A DNA stretch of 64,000 nt from Dyadobacter sediminis (lineage in GTDB: Bacteria; Bacteroidota; Bacteroidia; Cytophagales; Spirosomataceae), in NCBI RefSeq assembly GCF_005860765.1, contig NZ_VCEI01000030.1, positions 1-64,000 on the forward strand. Direction: 5' to 3'. Within the stretch, counting starts at the first letter, position 1, and each line of letters opens with the position of its first letter. The translations under genes were made by a program, and so were the position numbers. The notes below the pieces were generated by a model that had not been told where the DNA came from, did no database searches, and saw nothing but the letters and a program-made list of their open reading frames with translations. This document shows, piece after piece, positions 33,094 through 40,876 of this stretch.

Positions 33094-33843
33094 TTAATAT
33101 GCTTTTCTTAAATTATCTGCAAAAGCATTAGGAAGTAGGCTCAGCTCTACGGCCTGCGCTGCCTTTTCTACATCGTACTTAACCCTTACAAATTCAACCT
33201 TAACAGCATCTTGATCTGTACTACTGGCTGTCTGATTAATCGTGATAAGTACATAACAAGCGCGCGCATCACCATCTTTGGGTTTTCCGACGGAACCAGT
33301 GTTAATAAGGTGATGAAAATGCTCACTGCCATTTTCACCTGAATCAATGACACGGTGATAAGGCTTGTGCGAATGTCCGAAGCAAAGGATATCCGCTTTA
33401 AATTCTTTGACTATTTCAAGCATGCACTGCTCAGGCAGTTCCTGCAACAGATATTCGTTGATGCTTCTAGGGCTACCATGTACAAGCAGTATGTTCAGCT
33501 GCTGATCATTAAGCTGAAACTCTATTCGCAAATGCCTGGGAAGTGTTAACAGGTAATCCCTTTCTTTGTTTCCAACCAGTTTATAAGCATATTCGCTGTT
33601 TTCTTCTTTGCTGCAATCGCCTTGGGAAGGCAGTATCTTTGCAACTTTCAGGTCGTGGTTTCCTGCAATGGTTGCAATGCCATGTTTGCGCACCAAACCA
33701 ATTACTTGGTTAGGCCATACATTATAGCCCACAAGATCGCCCAGGCAATAAACTGCGTCTGGCTTCCTGGTTTCCAGATCCGCTAGCACTGCCTTGAAAG
33801 CGGGAAGGTTTGCATGGATATCAGATAGTAGTGCTATTTTCAT
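33094..33843 (-). CDS. Metallophosphoesterase, copy 1 (complete site)
   Basis: A 249-residue calcineurin-like phosphoesterase. All metal-site motifs are seen: SDIHANLPA (D8, H10), LGDLVGYN, AGNHD, LVHGSPR and FGHSHKPYHR. It overlaps its upstream paralogue by 4 bp (ATGA, 33840-33843), and the two share about half their residues. They follow the arsenite transporter gene. Related phosphoesterases act on phosphate esters or cyclic nucleotides; the substrate is not known. Confidence 0.85.
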   Translation of the reverse strand: MKIALLSDIHANLPAFKAVLADLETRKPDAVYCLGDLVGYNVWPNQVIGLVRKHGIATIAGNHDLKVAKILPSQGDCSKEENSEYAYKLVGNKERDYLLTLPRHLRIEFQLNDQQLNILLVHGSPRSINEYLLQELPEQCMLEIVKEFKADILCFGHSHKPYHRVIDSGENGSEHFHHLINTGSVGKPKDGDARACYVLITINQTASSTDQDAVKVEFVRVKYDVEKAAQAVELSLLPNAFADNLRKAY

Positions 33844-34616
33844 TTCCCCAGACGTAATGATTCTGCATATGCGTCGGGAAGGATGCTGCCTTCTACGGCC
33901 TTGGCTGCCTTTTCAATATCATATTGAAAGCGTATAAACTCTACCGTAATGCTATCCTTACTTGATGCCAGTGCATCGGTACTAATATGCAGGATCACAT
34001 AACCACCCCTTGGGTCACCATCTTTTGGCTTACCGACAGAACCAATATTGATCGCGTGCCGGAAATGATCTGTGCCGTCTGGCTCGACTGAGCCCAAGAT
34101 CCTATGATAAGGTTTGTGGGTATGCCCGAAAAGCATCACATCTGCGCTGGCCTGTTCCATGATCCGCAGCATGCTTTTTTCGTCACGGTCCTCAAACAAG
34201 TATTCGTTGATCCTGCGAGGGCTGCCATGCACCAGAAGAACCGAAAGTGGTTTATCATTCAACTGGAAATCCAGACGGATGTGTGCCGGCAAGGTTCTTA
34301 GATAAGCCCGCTGCTCGTCCTTGACAATTTCGTTTGTGTAAGCAATCGATACTTTGCCGTTTTCTTTTTCATCGTCCGTTTTATAAGCGCAGCCACAATC
34401 GTCGCTGCTTCGTCCGATCCCGAAGTCGTAATTTCCGGCAATGGTAGGGATACCACGTTTCCTGATCTGATCGATTACTTCGTTTGGCCAGATGTTGTAA
34501 CCAACCAGATCACCCAGGCAATAAATAGCATCAGTGTCTCTTGAATCAACATCTTTAAAAAACGCCTCCAATGCCGGAAGGTTGGCGTGAATGTCAGAAA
34601 AAAGGGCAATTCTCAT
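33840..34616 (-). CDS. Metallophosphoesterase, copy 2 (His-to-Tyr in site)
   Basis: A 258-residue paralogue of the downstream gene with SDIHANLPA, LGDLVGYN, LVHGSPRRI and FGHTHKPYHR. The central GNHD motif reads AGNYDFGIG, so the catalytic His is Tyr. An insert with two Cys (CGCAYKT) follows. Loss of this His usually weakens activity, so the protein may be regulatory or have a shifted role beside the intact copy. It is 11 bp downstream of the acr3 stop and continues the ars operon. Confidence 0.85.
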   Translation of the reverse strand: MRIALFSDIHANLPALEAFFKDVDSRDTDAIYCLGDLVGYNIWPNEVIDQIRKRGIPTIAGNYDFGIGRSSDDCGCAYKTDDEKENGKVSIAYTNEIVKDEQRAYLRTLPAHIRLDFQLNDKPLSVLLVHGSPRRINEYLFEDRDEKSMLRIMEQASADVMLFGHTHKPYHRILGSVEPDGTDHFRHAINIGSVGKPKDGDPRGGYVILHISTDALASSKDSITVEFIRFQYDIEKAAKAVEGSILPDAYAESLRLGK

Positions 34617-34627
34617 TTAATATGTAG

Positions 34628-35665
34628 TTAATTGGAAAACTTGTGCTGCTGTTTGAGTGCAAAATTGACCATCAGGATCAATACCGGCACTTCTATTAGT
34701 GGGCCAATGACAGCAGCGAATGCAGCCCCCGAATCAATCCCGAATACTGCGATGGCTACCGCTATCCCGAGCTCAAAGTTGTTACCTGCGGCAGTGAAGG
34801 CCAGCGATGTTGATTTGGCATAATCTGCGCCTGCGCGTTTGGACAGGTAGAAAGCAGAGAAAAACATGATTGCAAAATAGATTGTAAGCGGCAGCGCAAT
34901 GCGCAGCACGTCAAAGGGAATACTGACAATCAGCTGGCCCTTCAAACTAAACATGACCACAATCGTAAAGAGCAAGGCAATTAATGTGATTGGGCTGATG
35001 GCGGGAAGAAATTTCTTCTCATACCACTGCTTACTATACAGCTTCGTTAATACGATCCGTGAAATAATGCCTGCCAAGAACGGGATGCCCAGATAAATGA
35101 AAACGCTTTGGGCAACTTGCCCAATAGTAATGTTAACCTCAAAGCCCTTCAAGCCGAAAAGCGGCGGTAATACCGTTACGAAAACATAGGCATACACCGA
35201 ATAAAACAAGACTTGAAAAATGCTGTTGAAAGCAACCAGTCCTGCCGCATACAGGCGGTCACCATTAGCCAGGTCATTCCAGACAATGACCATGGCAATG
35301 CAGCGGGCAATGCCGATCATGATCAGGCCAGTCATGTACTCAGGCTTATCGGGAAGGAAGATAACGGCCAGGCCAAACATCAGCAGCGGGCCAATGATCC
35401 AGTTTTGAAGCAGCGAAAGCCCCAGGATCTTGGTGTTGTTAAACACCTTTGGCAGCTCTGCATAACGCACCTTGGCCAGTGGCGGGTACATCATTAGCAC
35501 AAGGCCAATGGCTAGTGGAACGTTCACGCCTGACCCAGAATTAAACTGGTTGATAAAATCAGGTGTGCCTGGCAAGAAATAGCCAATTGACACACCGATC
35601 AGCATGGCCAGAAAAATCCATAAAGTCAGGTAGCGGTCTAGGAAGGAAAGACGCGGGTTATTCAT
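34628..35665 (-). CDS. acr3: ACR3 family arsenite efflux transporter
   Basis: The ATG at 35665 (MNNPRLSFLDRYLTLWIFLA) overlaps the arsN2 stop by 4 bp; a longer frame to 35716 is not used. It has ten membrane segments over 345 residues. The conserved Cys lies in MIGIARCIAMVIVWND, and the C-terminal half shows FTAAGNNFELGIAVAI. ACR3 proteins export arsenite by exchange with protons. It is the core detoxifying gene of the arsR-regulated operon. Confidence 0.92.
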   Translation of the reverse strand: MNNPRLSFLDRYLTLWIFLAMLIGVSIGYFLPGTPDFINQFNSGSGVNVPLAIGLVLMMYPPLAKVRYAELPKVFNNTKILGLSLLQNWIIGPLLMFGLAVIFLPDKPEYMTGLIMIGIARCIAMVIVWNDLANGDRLYAAGLVAFNSIFQVLFYSVYAYVFVTVLPPLFGLKGFEVNITIGQVAQSVFIYLGIPFLAGIISRIVLTKLYSKQWYEKKFLPAISPITLIALLFTIVVMFSLKGQLIVSIPFDVLRIALPLTIYFAIMFFSAFYLSKRAGADYAKSTSLAFTAAGNNFELGIAVAIAVFGIDSGAAFAAVIGPLIEVPVLILMVNFALKQQHKFSN

Positions 35666-36111
35666 GTGGTTGTATGCTTTAAATCTCTTTTCATCACGAC
35701 AGCAGATGTTGGGCAAAGGCCACTAAACTGCTTGGTTTGCTGAATTGCTTCCGGCACTTGCTCACGGTTTACGACCGCAAAACCATAGCGGTCAAAATAA
35801 TGGTCAGCTGTGGTTGTGATCAAATATATAGCTTCAAGTTCTTTCGTGTCAGCATTTGCCAGCAGCTGCTCGACCAATTTTCGGGCAATGCCCTTACCCT
35901 GATGATCAGGGCGAACTGCAACTGAGCGTAACAATCCAACTTCTCTATAAAGCTCTATTCCAGCAACACCAACAAGTGCTCCTTCCTGTCTGGCTAAAAG
36001 AAAATCCGGCAAGCCAGCAGGCAAGTCTTCGGTAAGAAGGCCTGCATCTTTCAGCAGGCTGATTACGAGTTCTTTGTCTGCTGGCCCTGCTTTATCAATT
36101 TGAAGTTTCAT
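35662..36111 (-). CDS. arsN2: ArsN2-type N-acetyltransferase (GNAT)
   Basis: A 149-residue GNAT protein. The acetyl-CoA loop VRPDHQGKGIARKLVEQLL (Q/R-x-x-G-x-A form) and YLITTTADHYFDRYGF are typical of ArsN2. Members of this family are found in ars operons, where some relatives acetylate organic arsenicals such as phosphinothricin-like compounds. It couples to acr3 by a 4-bp overlap and follows the DUF6428 gene by 15 bp. Confidence 0.85.
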   Translation of the reverse strand: MKLQIDKAGPADKELVISLLKDAGLLTEDLPAGLPDFLLARQEGALVGVAGIELYREVGLLRSVAVRPDHQGKGIARKLVEQLLANADTKELEAIYLITTTADHYFDRYGFAVVNREQVPEAIQQTKQFSGLCPTSAVVMKRDLKHTTT

Positions 36112-36126
36112 AGCTGGTTGTTTTGA

Positions 36127-36699
36127 TTAGCAGCACCCAGAGCCTGGCTTGCAGCTCTCACCATCGGAGGTGACCAGTTCTAATTCCTGTTTAACAGGGG
36201 CAGGCGCGCAGCATGAAGCTTCGGCGGGCGACGTGCCGCAGCTTTGGTTTCGGGTAAGTGCCTTGCATTGGGTGAAGTCCGGAACCAGGTTAACAGTGAA
36301 TGTTTCACCATCGGAGGCAAATTCTCCGGGGTACATCTGGCGTGTATCAAACCTGGAATTGCCGAACTCAATTTTAACGGTTGCATTAGGGTTCAGGGGA
36401 AGGGATTTTTCAACCAGGTCAACAATTTTCAGCGCTTTGTCAACTTTCATTGAACGGTCTACTTCTTTCTCTGAGGGTTCCCATAGCTGCACGATCACTT
36501 CTGTCCAGCTGTTCATTACCCCGCCGCAATCAACTGAAACAATCGGTGCTTGTTTGATCTCGGTAATGTGGTAAGAGCTGTCTACAAATTTGCCTTCCTC
36601 ATATTGGAATTGCAGGTGCAGATCAGGGTTTTGTTTAAGGGTATTTTTGAAATCACCCCAGCTCATCGGACCGCGGGTCTCCGGATTTAATTGGCTCAT
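36127..36699 (-). CDS. DUF6428 protein with Cys-rich tail
   Basis: A 190-residue protein of the DUF6428 family, found in Bacteroidota ars operons. The body has PIVSVDCGGVMNSWTEVIVQ and LVPDFTQCKALT. The last 45 residues hold several Cys, including ASCCAP and a terminal GSGCC, which could bind arsenite or a metal. It is the first gene of the leftward ars operon. An ArsR-like operator lies in the 56 bp before it. Function beyond arsenic association is not known. Confidence 0.8.
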   Translation of the reverse strand: MSQLNPETRGPMSWGDFKNTLKQNPDLHLQFQYEEGKFVDSSYHITEIKQAPIVSVDCGGVMNSWTEVIVQLWEPSEKEVDRSMKVDKALKIVDLVEKSLPLNPNATVKIEFGNSRFDTRQMYPGEFASDGETFTVNLVPDFTQCKALTRNQSCGTSPAEASCCAPAPVKQELELVTSDGESCKPGSGCC

Positions 36700-36722
36700 G
36701 GTTTTTATTGGTTAAATGTATT

Positions 36723-36739
36723 ATTACGATTGATATTTT
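36723..36739. promoter_or_regulatory. Candidate ArsR operator 2
   Basis: ATTACGATTGATATTTT lies just upstream of the DUF6428 start. It repeats the block ATTACGATGAATATTTT found upstream of arsR at 37124-37140, with one base fewer after ACGAT and the same tail. Both lie in the right places for an ArsR binding site. Confidence 0.45.
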
Positions 36740-36755
36740 CAAAAAAATGCCCTGC

Positions 36756-37088
36756 CTAGTTGCAGCAGGATTCACTAAGGGCAAATGTATCAAGCAACGT
36801 ACCGAAAGTTTTTTGCGCTTCTGACCACACGACCGGGTTTATGCAATAACATACCCTTGGTGGATTGATTTCACCGTGGATAATGCCGATCCTTTTGAGC
36901 TCTTTTAAATGCTGTGAAACAGTTGCCTGGGCAAGTTCGAGCTCATCCACTAAATCACCGCAAACACATGCTTTTCTGGAAATTAGCAGTTGCAAGATCG
37001 CAACCCTGGCCGGGTGCGAAAACGCCTTTGCCAGATCGGCGATACGGTTCTGCTGCTCTGTGAATATTTCGGTTTTAGTTACTCCCAT
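36756..37088 (-). CDS. arsR: ArsR-type arsenic repressor
   Basis: A 110-residue winged-helix repressor. The HTH is ELELAQATVSQHLKELKRIG (residues 50-69). The CVC pair (C41, C43, in ACVCGDLV) at the start of the DNA-binding helix is the arsenite-binding form of ArsR; further Cys at 80 and 82 may take part. Arsenite binding would release it from DNA. It diverges from the arsenate reductase gene, and operator-like repeats lie on both sides of it. Confidence 0.9.
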   Translation of the reverse strand: MGVTKTEIFTEQQNRIADLAKAFSHPARVAILQLLISRKACVCGDLVDELELAQATVSQHLKELKRIGIIHGEINPPRVCYCINPVVWSEAQKTFGTLLDTFALSESCCN

Positions 37089-37123
37089 GCTGCAAATATA
37101 GATAGCATTCTATCAATTGCAAT

Positions 37124-37140
37124 ATTACGATGAATATTTT
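37124..37140. promoter_or_regulatory. Candidate ArsR operator 1
   Basis: ATTACGATGAATATTTT lies in the arsR / arsenate-reductase divergent gap. ATTCTATC also occurs twice here (37107-37114 and 37153-37160). A similar block lies before the DUF6428 gene. The gap would let one repressor control both directions. Confidence 0.45.
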
Positions 37141-37169
37141 TTTGTCTGATAAATTCTATCGTATCTTTA
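37141..37169 (+). promoter_or_regulatory. Bacteroidota-type promoter for the arsenate-reductase gene
   Basis: TTTG (37141-37144) and TATCTTTA (37162-37169) have a 17-base gap and match the Bacteroidota -33/-7 pattern (TTTG; TANNTTTG) with one mismatch. The start codon is at 37197. ATTCTATC (37153-37160) lies between the two elements, where a repressor could block RNA polymerase. Confidence 0.5.
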
Positions 37170-37196
37170 CGATTGACTACAACTTACCTGATAAAT

Positions 37197-37898
37197 ATGA
37201 GCCTGATCCATCTTTTACTAATAACCTTTTTTACCACTGCCGCAATCATGCCAGCTAGCAAATCAGACAACAAAAAAGCACTAAACCCGAAGCTGTCTTC
37301 CTACATCAACACGATTAAAGACGACATTTTAAAAATTCCAGGCGAGAGAAGAGAAGAGCTCGACAAAATAGCCGCATTTATCCAAAAGCAGGTTAAAGCC
37401 GGCCAGCCCGTGCAGCTCACTTACATCTGCACGCACAATTCGCGCCGCAGCCATTTCGGCCAAATTTGGGGCGCAACTGCTGCTGCAAATTACGATATCC
37501 CTAATGTGAAAACATACTCTGGCGGTACTGAGGCCAGCGCATTCAATGAGCGGGCGGTCGCTGCCTGCGAGCGGGCTGGTTTTGCGGTAACGAAAACATC
37601 AGAGGGCAAAAACCCGGTTTATCATGTAAGCTACGGGGACGGAGCTGAACCTATGAAAGCTTTTTCAAAAAAATATGATGACGCTAGCAACCCTCAAAGC
37701 AATTTTTGCGCTATCATGACCTGCTCGCAGGCTGATGAAGCGTGCCCTGTTGTAAAAGGCGCAGCTGCCAGGGTTGCCGTTCCTTATGATGACCCAAAAG
37801 CCTTTGATGGCAGCGCGCAGGAGACGGCCAAATACGACGAACGCTGCAAACAGATCGCCATAGAAAACTTGTATGTTTTTTCAAAAGTGAAAATCTAG
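37197..37898 (+). CDS. Exported thioredoxin-type arsenate reductase-like protein
   Basis: I start it at ATG 37197; a TTG at 37173 is less likely. Residues 1-20 are a signal-like hydrophobic segment (MSLIHLLLITFFTTAAIMPA). The catalytic loop is C78-T-H-N-S-R-R, the CX5R motif of low-molecular-weight phosphatases and ArsC. A second pair C175-x6-C182 (CSQADEAC) matches the two resolving Cys of thioredoxin-coupled ArsC. All three redox Cys are thus present, but the N-terminus suggests export, unlike classical cytoplasmic ArsC. It diverges from arsR. Confidence 0.8.
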   Translation: MSLIHLLLITFFTTAAIMPASKSDNKKALNPKLSSYINTIKDDILKIPGERREELDKIAAFIQKQVKAGQPVQLTYICTHNSRRSHFGQIWGATAAANYDIPNVKTYSGGTEASAFNERAVAACERAGFAVTKTSEGKNPVYHVSYGDGAEPMKAFSKKYDDASNPQSNFCAIMTCSQADEACPVVKGAAARVAVPYDDPKAFDGSAQETAKYDERCKQIAIENLYVFSKVKI

Positions 37899-37925
37899 GT
37901 TATCGCGCTAACAAGCATTGGACAG

Positions 37926-38063
37926 TTACATTCGGCAGTATCCGGGCGACCATTTTTCCAGGCATTTGTCTACACCGCTAATCATTGACTTCTTGATGAA
38001 TTCCAGGTCAGCGATCTTACGCTCATGAGAGATACTTTTTCTGATATTTTTACAGAGACATCC
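37926..38063 (-). pseudogene. Possible MerR-family C-terminal remnant
   Basis: A frame opens right after a TAG (38064-38066) and ends at a TAA. It reads GCLCKNIRKSISHERKIADL followed by EFIKKSMISG and CLEKWSPGYC. The long helix with paired Cys resembles the dimer and metal-binding end of MerR regulators. The DNA-binding half is missing. It lies upstream of, and opposite to, the copper storage gene, so it may be what is left of a metal regulator. The call is tentative. Confidence 0.35.
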
Positions 38064-38251
38064 CTACATAATAAAGTAACTTTTCAAATAAACAGTAAAC
38101 GACCGACTAACTAGTCAGCCAATAGCGGTTACAAAAGCCAGCTAGCAGCTCGCAAAAAAATAAGACAATTAAGTTCTCAAATAGCTGGGACACTGGAACC
38201 GTTTTTGTATCGAAACGCCAATTTCAATAATGTTTATTTAAACTATGAAAT

Positions 38252-38596
38252 ATGGCAAATCAACAATTTAAAGACTGCATCGACGCTTGTGCGGCTTGTG
38301 CAGTGGCATGCAGCTATTGTGCAACTGAATGTTTAAAAGAAGCTAATCCAGAAAAGTTAGTCAGATGTATCCAGCTTGATCTTGAATGCGCTGCCATCTG
38401 CCGTAGCGCCGTAGAAGTAATGAGCCTGGGAAGCGAATTCAGCGCAGATTTGTGCCGTGTTTGCGCAAATGCTTGTAATGCTTGTGCACAGGAATGCGAG
38501 CAGCATGCGCATATGGGGATGGATCATTGCCGCCGGTGCGCGGAAGCCTGCCGAGCATGTGCAAAGGCTTGTGAGCAGATGGCCACGCCAGTATGA
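38252..38596 (+). CDS. csp: Four-helix-bundle copper storage protein (Csp/DUF326)
   Basis: A 114-residue protein with 19 Cys arranged in CxxxC and CxxC pairs along four helices (for example DACAACAVACSYCATEC). Csp proteins store many Cu(I) ions inside the bundle through these Cys. It has no signal peptide, so it is of the cytoplasmic (Csp3) kind. A strong terminator follows, and no other gene follows on its strand, so it is a single-gene unit. It fits the window's metal theme. Confidence 0.9.
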   Translation: MANQQFKDCIDACAACAVACSYCATECLKEANPEKLVRCIQLDLECAAICRSAVEVMSLGSEFSADLCRVCANACNACAQECEQHAHMGMDHCRRCAEACRACAKACEQMATPV

Positions 38597-38606
38597 GAAT
38601 CTGAAC

Positions 38607-38644
38607 AAAATAGGAAGCCAAACTTTATGTTTGCTTCCTATTTC
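38607..38644 (+). terminator. Rho-independent terminator after csp
   Basis: AATAGGAAGC-CAAAC and GTTTG-CTTCCTATT form a nearly perfect stem with a 5-base loop, followed by TCTAT. It lies 11 bp after the csp stop. Confidence 0.7.
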
Positions 38645-38952
38645 TATAATGAATTTAGCGATGCAGGGCCTTTAACGCTGGCCTGCTTGGCGGTATCTAA
38701 TTGATCGGCTAAGTTCGTGTTGGCTATCGGCCTCCTTTAAACGCGCGTTATCTCTAGGGCCGAGCACTTATAGGCAAAGTGTAAACCAAAGGGAGCCACG
38801 TCAGTATGTTAAAGAAAAAGACGGCTTTCGGGGGAACCTAGTGCTTTCTCCTGCGAACCCTTCCCTGAGAGCAGATTCAAGAATCCTGGACGACCGCAAA
38901 CCTTGCTTAATCAGGTAACTGGTTTGGATAATCAGTTTGTTTAGTACTAAAA
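38645..38952. other. Intergenic stretch, nothing recognised
   Basis: This lies between converging csp and TlpA genes. I see no credible frame, repeat or promoter. Confidence 0.4.
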
Positions 38953-39480
38953 TTACTTGCCTACCTTATCACTTAAAAACTGGTCTAGCTCTTTTCCATG
39001 CAGATTTAGTGCAATAATCGAGCCTTTTTCGTCAATGATCGCATTGAAAGGAATCCCCTCTAATTGATAAGTCTTTGCAACAGGCGATGCCCAGAATTTC
39101 AAATCGCTGACCTGGGTCCAGGGAAGACCGAGTTTCGTGATCGCCCGCTGCCAAGCGTCTCTTTTACTGTCAAGGGAAACTGCAAAAATTTCAAAATTTT
39201 TGCTTTGTGATCCAGGGCGGTGATACTTTGCATATAATCGTTTAAGCTCTGGCTGCTCCTGAATGCAGGGCGCGCACCAGGATGCCCAAAAGTCGATCAA
39301 CACAAGATTGCCTTTCATGGATGAAAGCGACTTTTGTTCGCCAGTTATCGAAGGCAGCGTTATTTCGGGAGCCTGGCTTCCGATTTTAAGTGGTTGCTGA
39401 GCGGATAAATTTCCGCCAATACCATACAAAAGAACCGTTAAAAAAACTATGAGGGGTAATTGTTTCATTTTAGAAATCAT
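38953..39480 (-). CDS. Exported TlpA-like thiol-disulfide protein, copy 1
   Basis: A 175-residue thioredoxin-fold protein with a signal peptide (residues 5-27). The active site WASWCAPC (near residue 70) and NLVLIDFW are those of TlpA/ResA-type reductases that act outside the inner membrane on cytochrome or protein thiols. Its ATG overlaps the upstream rhodanese-like stop by one base (TAATG). It ends a leftward array of pump, TlpA, DsrE, binding-protein and rhodanese genes, which suggests a shared role in periplasmic sulfur redox. Confidence 0.88.
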   Translation of the reverse strand: MISKMKQLPLIVFLTVLLYGIGGNLSAQQPLKIGSQAPEITLPSITGEQKSLSSMKGNLVLIDFWASWCAPCIQEQPELKRLYAKYHRPGSQSKNFEIFAVSLDSKRDAWQRAITKLGLPWTQVSDLKFWASPVAKTYQLEGIPFNAIIDEKGSIIALNLHGKELDQFLSDKVGK

Positions 39481-39917
39481 TATTGAACTGGGTAATCTTT
39501 ATCTATCCAATCTGTTTTAATATTCTTGGGTATATCCAGAAGTTTAGCGTTTTTAAATCCCATTTTCTTAATCTGGGAAAAGGCAGGCCTGATATTAGGA
39601 CAACGATCAAAGGGACAGCAACCACAGTACAGGACCACTTCACGGTTTTTATCCTCTTTCGAAAGTAATGTTTCCAGCTTTTTAAGGTTGGCCTTTTCGT
39701 CTGCCGGGCCGATATCCACAGAACCTTTGATAACTGCCTGCGGGCCGATATTAACGATAAGGGGCATAAGAGTTTTTGCTTGCTGGATCCGGTCTGCCAA
39801 TTGCTTTGGTGGCATAAGCTGAGAAGAAGACCAGGGCTCCTGCTTAGTTTGTCCCTGCACGAATGTAAATGATACTAACAGAGATAATACTGTAATAATT
39901 TGTGTGATCTTTTTCAT
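39480..39917 (-). CDS. Exported rhodanese-like protein
   Basis: A 145-residue protein with signal peptide (MKKITQIITVLSLLVSFTFV). It has a rhodanese-like fold: MPLIVNIGPQAVIKGSVDIG, then the loop VVLYCGCCPFDRCPNIRPAF. The extra Cys residues in the loop (CGCC and RCPN) are unusual beside the normal C-x5-R loop and suggest metal or persulfide chemistry. It lies 29 bp downstream of the binding-protein gene, in the same leftward unit, and is coupled to the TlpA gene. Confidence 0.82.
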   Translation of the reverse strand: MKKITQIITVLSLLVSFTFVQGQTKQEPWSSSQLMPPKQLADRIQQAKTLMPLIVNIGPQAVIKGSVDIGPADEKANLKKLETLLSKEDKNREVVLYCGCCPFDRCPNIRPAFSQIKKMGFKNAKLLDIPKNIKTDWIDKDYPVQ

Positions 39918-39946
39918 GTTCGAAAAGAATTTTTAGGACAGGCCGT

Positions 39947-40864
39947 TTAATTTACATTAAAGCCATATTTGACATAAATATTTTTTGCGGTAGTACTGGT
40001 TAGAAAATCCATAAAATCCTTCGCCGCTTTCGGATGGGGTGCTTTTTTTAGCAAACCAGCCACATAGGTTGATTCAATATTATCTTTCTCAGGAATTTCT
40101 ACCAGCTCAATCGGATGCCCGATCATTTTTTGATAATAGGCCTCAGAATACCAGACCGGACCTGCATGTGATTGCCCGTACAAAATTCGCATCGGTGTTT
40201 GCCGGTGATGGATCTGGGTTAAAAAAGTTGTCTTCGCATTTACCTTGTCATGCATAATCAGCTCGCGAAGCTTCTGACCGCCAACTTTCGTATAAGCTTC
40301 TTCGATAAGCTTCCCTATCCCTTCCCATTCCGGGTTTGGCATACTTACCAACACGTCCTTATGGCCCAGATCTGCCAGGCTTTTTATCTGCTGCGGGTTG
40401 CCTTTCTGAACCATAATGGCAAGTTTGCTTTTAGCATAGGTTTCTGTTCGCAAAAACATGTCCGAGAACTCATCAATTTTCCCTTTTCCGGCGGTATAAA
40501 TGTCCGGCTGATGACTGATACGCATATTCCCAATCGTTATAGATCCAGACTGGATCTGTTTGCCCAAAATCCCGGGCGGTAACGTCTCTGCAAATACCCG
40601 TTGATACTGCGGATACTGTTTTTTAAATGCTGATAACAAATCATCAATCACCATAAACTGGTTACCTCCAAAAAATATGATTAATTGGGGATCAGTAATA
40701 TCTCCATACAGATCAGGTACATTGTCTATGCCTGGTACTGTAAACTGTAAGCCTTCAGTGGGCGGCGTATTCCAGGGCGGATCAAAAGAATGATCCTGCC
40801 CGCTCACCCTGCCCAAAGCAAAAAGGTTTACGAGCATAATCGTAAGAAAAACAATTCTATTCAT
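39947..40864 (-). CDS. Exported molybdate-type substrate-binding protein, copy 2
   Basis: A 305-residue close paralogue of the protein at 19044-19967. Shared stretches include GNQFMVIDDLL, ETLPPGILGKQIQSGSITIG, MRISHQPDIYTAGK, NPEWEGIGK, and QIHHRQTPMRILYGQSHAGP. It starts with a signal peptide (MNRIVFLTIMLVNLFALG). The fold is type II periplasmic binding. No transporter genes stand nearby. It follows the exported DsrE gene by 12 bp, exactly the order of copy 1, so the pair is a conserved unit. The ligand is unknown; an oxyanion is likely. Confidence 0.82.
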   Translation of the reverse strand: MNRIVFLTIMLVNLFALGRVSGQDHSFDPPWNTPPTEGLQFTVPGIDNVPDLYGDITDPQLIIFFGGNQFMVIDDLLSAFKKQYPQYQRVFAETLPPGILGKQIQSGSITIGNMRISHQPDIYTAGKGKIDEFSDMFLRTETYAKSKLAIMVQKGNPQQIKSLADLGHKDVLVSMPNPEWEGIGKLIEEAYTKVGGQKLRELIMHDKVNAKTTFLTQIHHRQTPMRILYGQSHAGPVWYSEAYYQKMIGHPIELVEIPEKDNIESTYVAGLLKKAPHPKAAKDFMDFLTSTTAKNIYVKYGFNVN

Positions 40865-40876
40865 AGCGGTAGGCGT

